DNA from: Tannerellaceae bacterium
Lineage (GTDB): Bacteria > Bacteroidota > Bacteroidia > Bacteroidales > Tannerellaceae
Direction of reading: 5' to 3'
Assembly (NCBI GenBank): GCA_031280645.1
Contig: JAITGL010000050.1
Coordinates: 10,168-74,167 of the forward strand
Length of the DNA: 64,000 nucleotides
Under the pieces are notes generated by a model. That model was given only the letters and a program-made list of their open reading frames with translations, was not told where the DNA came from and did not search any database. The translations under genes and the position numbers were made by a program. Below are positions 63,548-64,000 of this stretch, in pieces; position 1 is the stretch's first letter; each line of letters begins with the position of its first letter.

Positions 63548-64000
63548 TTAGAATTTCAGGGTAAGGCGGCCGAGGCAGTGCGCGCCGGCCTGGGCAAAGC
63601 GTCCGCCGTCGGTTGATCGCTGCCCGTTGGATATCCACGAGTATACCCATCCGTTACTCTCATATTCTTCATTAAAGATATTGTAAACAGTGATATCGGC
63701 CGATAGCGATTCGGCAAAGGGCAGGGCAAAGGCGTAGCCCACGCGGAGGTTGCTTACAAACCACGGGTCGAGCGACCGCTCCCGGCTTGAGGTATTGTCG
63801 AGGTATTGCCTCCCAACGTACTGCGTGATTAGGCTTGCCGAGAATCCTTTGTGCACGATGTCGAACAGGCTATTGGCAGTCACCGCAGGCGAGAAGGCTA
63901 TGTCGGTTGTGCCGAGGCTCAGAGCATCTTGCCCGCCGGTGTCGTAGTTGTCAACGTATTCGGTGAAGTCGAGAATCTTATTGCTGCTGATCGTGAGATT
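63548..64000 (-). CDS. TonB-dependent receptor, C-terminal part (start outside window)
   Basis: About 150 residues in frame from the window edge to the stop at 63548: SSNKILDFTEYVDNYD, FSASLITQYVGRQYLDNTSS, VGYAFALPFAESLSADITVY, YNIFNEEYESNG, ending LGRLTLKF. This is the usual end of a TonB-dependent receptor barrel, with a terminal Phe. Coupling to thiamine diphosphokinase suggests that it carries thiamine across the outer membrane (inference from context). Confidence 0.88.
   Translation of the reverse strand, partial: NLTISSNKILDFTEYVDNYDTGGQDALSLGTTDIAFSPAVTANSLFDIVHKGFSASLITQYVGRQYLDNTSSRERSLDPWFVSNLRVGYAFALPFAESLSADITVYNIFNEEYESNGWVYSWISNGQRSTDGGRFAQAGAHCLGRLTLKF

Overview
This window is a chromosomal segment of a Bacteroidota bacterium, almost certainly order Bacteroidales. 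The genes that point there are a nusA/rimP pair, a Bacteroidota-type S1 protein, a K+-dependent membrane pyrophosphatase, fimbrillin/GLUG lipoproteins, DUF6242, DUF6089, DUF3108 and DUF6769 proteins, and the uppS-bamA-ompH-ompH-murI block. Several promoters match the Bacteroidota form (TTTG, 19 bp, TAnnTTTG), and Shine-Dalgarno sites are weak. I cannot name the genus. No rRNA, tRNA, CRISPR array, transposase or phage gene was seen.

Layout. 1-5.6 kb (minus): nusA start, rimP, rpsA, hppA. 5.7-8.4 kb (minus): three TPR genes. 8.5-9.0 kb: a 41-bp tandem array. 9.0-11.2 kb (plus): a DUF6261-like protein, a DUF3127 OB-like protein and an exported TIM-barrel protein. 11.3-19.1 kb (minus): a hyi-like gene, purL and a small beta-barrel gene in one tight operon, and a response regulator/histidine kinase pair. 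19.4-26.6 kb (plus): LtaS-like sulfatase, hisB, sbcD, sbcC. 26.6-34.9 kb: two paralogous fimbrillin/GLUG lipoproteins, two doubtful small ORFs and a second DUF6261-like gene, bracketed by two related 42-bp arrays. 35.3-38.1 kb (minus): an Ig-like lipoprotein and a DUF3108 protein that overlap. 38.4-43.3 kb (plus): DUF6769 protein, His-rich RND adaptor and HME-type RND pump. 43.4-53.0 kb (plus): a 42/21-bp array, ribD, DUF6242, DUF6089, uppS, bamA, two ompH, murI and a VanX-like dipeptidase, an envelope-biogenesis block. 53.5-60.5 kb (plus): PhoU-like protein and Pit phosphate transporter, UDP-sugar dehydrogenase, PAP2 phosphatase and a large TonB-receptor-like barrel. 60.6-64.0 kb (minus): a barrel/LVIVD lipoprotein pair, a 41-bp array, and a TonB receptor with thiamine pyrophosphokinase.

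The most unusual signal is not a gene. Five intergenic gaps hold tandem arrays with a period of exactly 41 or 42 bp, about four turns of the DNA helix, and a sixth gap holds a short 21-bp version. Each unit is centred on an inverted repeat. The core sequence differs between arrays and even changes along one array, but the centre-to-centre spacing is kept almost without slippage for up to 18 units. Arrays B and C share units and bracket the GLUG/DUF6261 island. Arrays A and C each lie within about 80 bp of a DUF6261-like gene. I propose that what is selected is helical phasing of inverted repeats (protein-binding sites or transcribed hairpins) and not coding, because the 41-bp versions cannot keep a reading frame.
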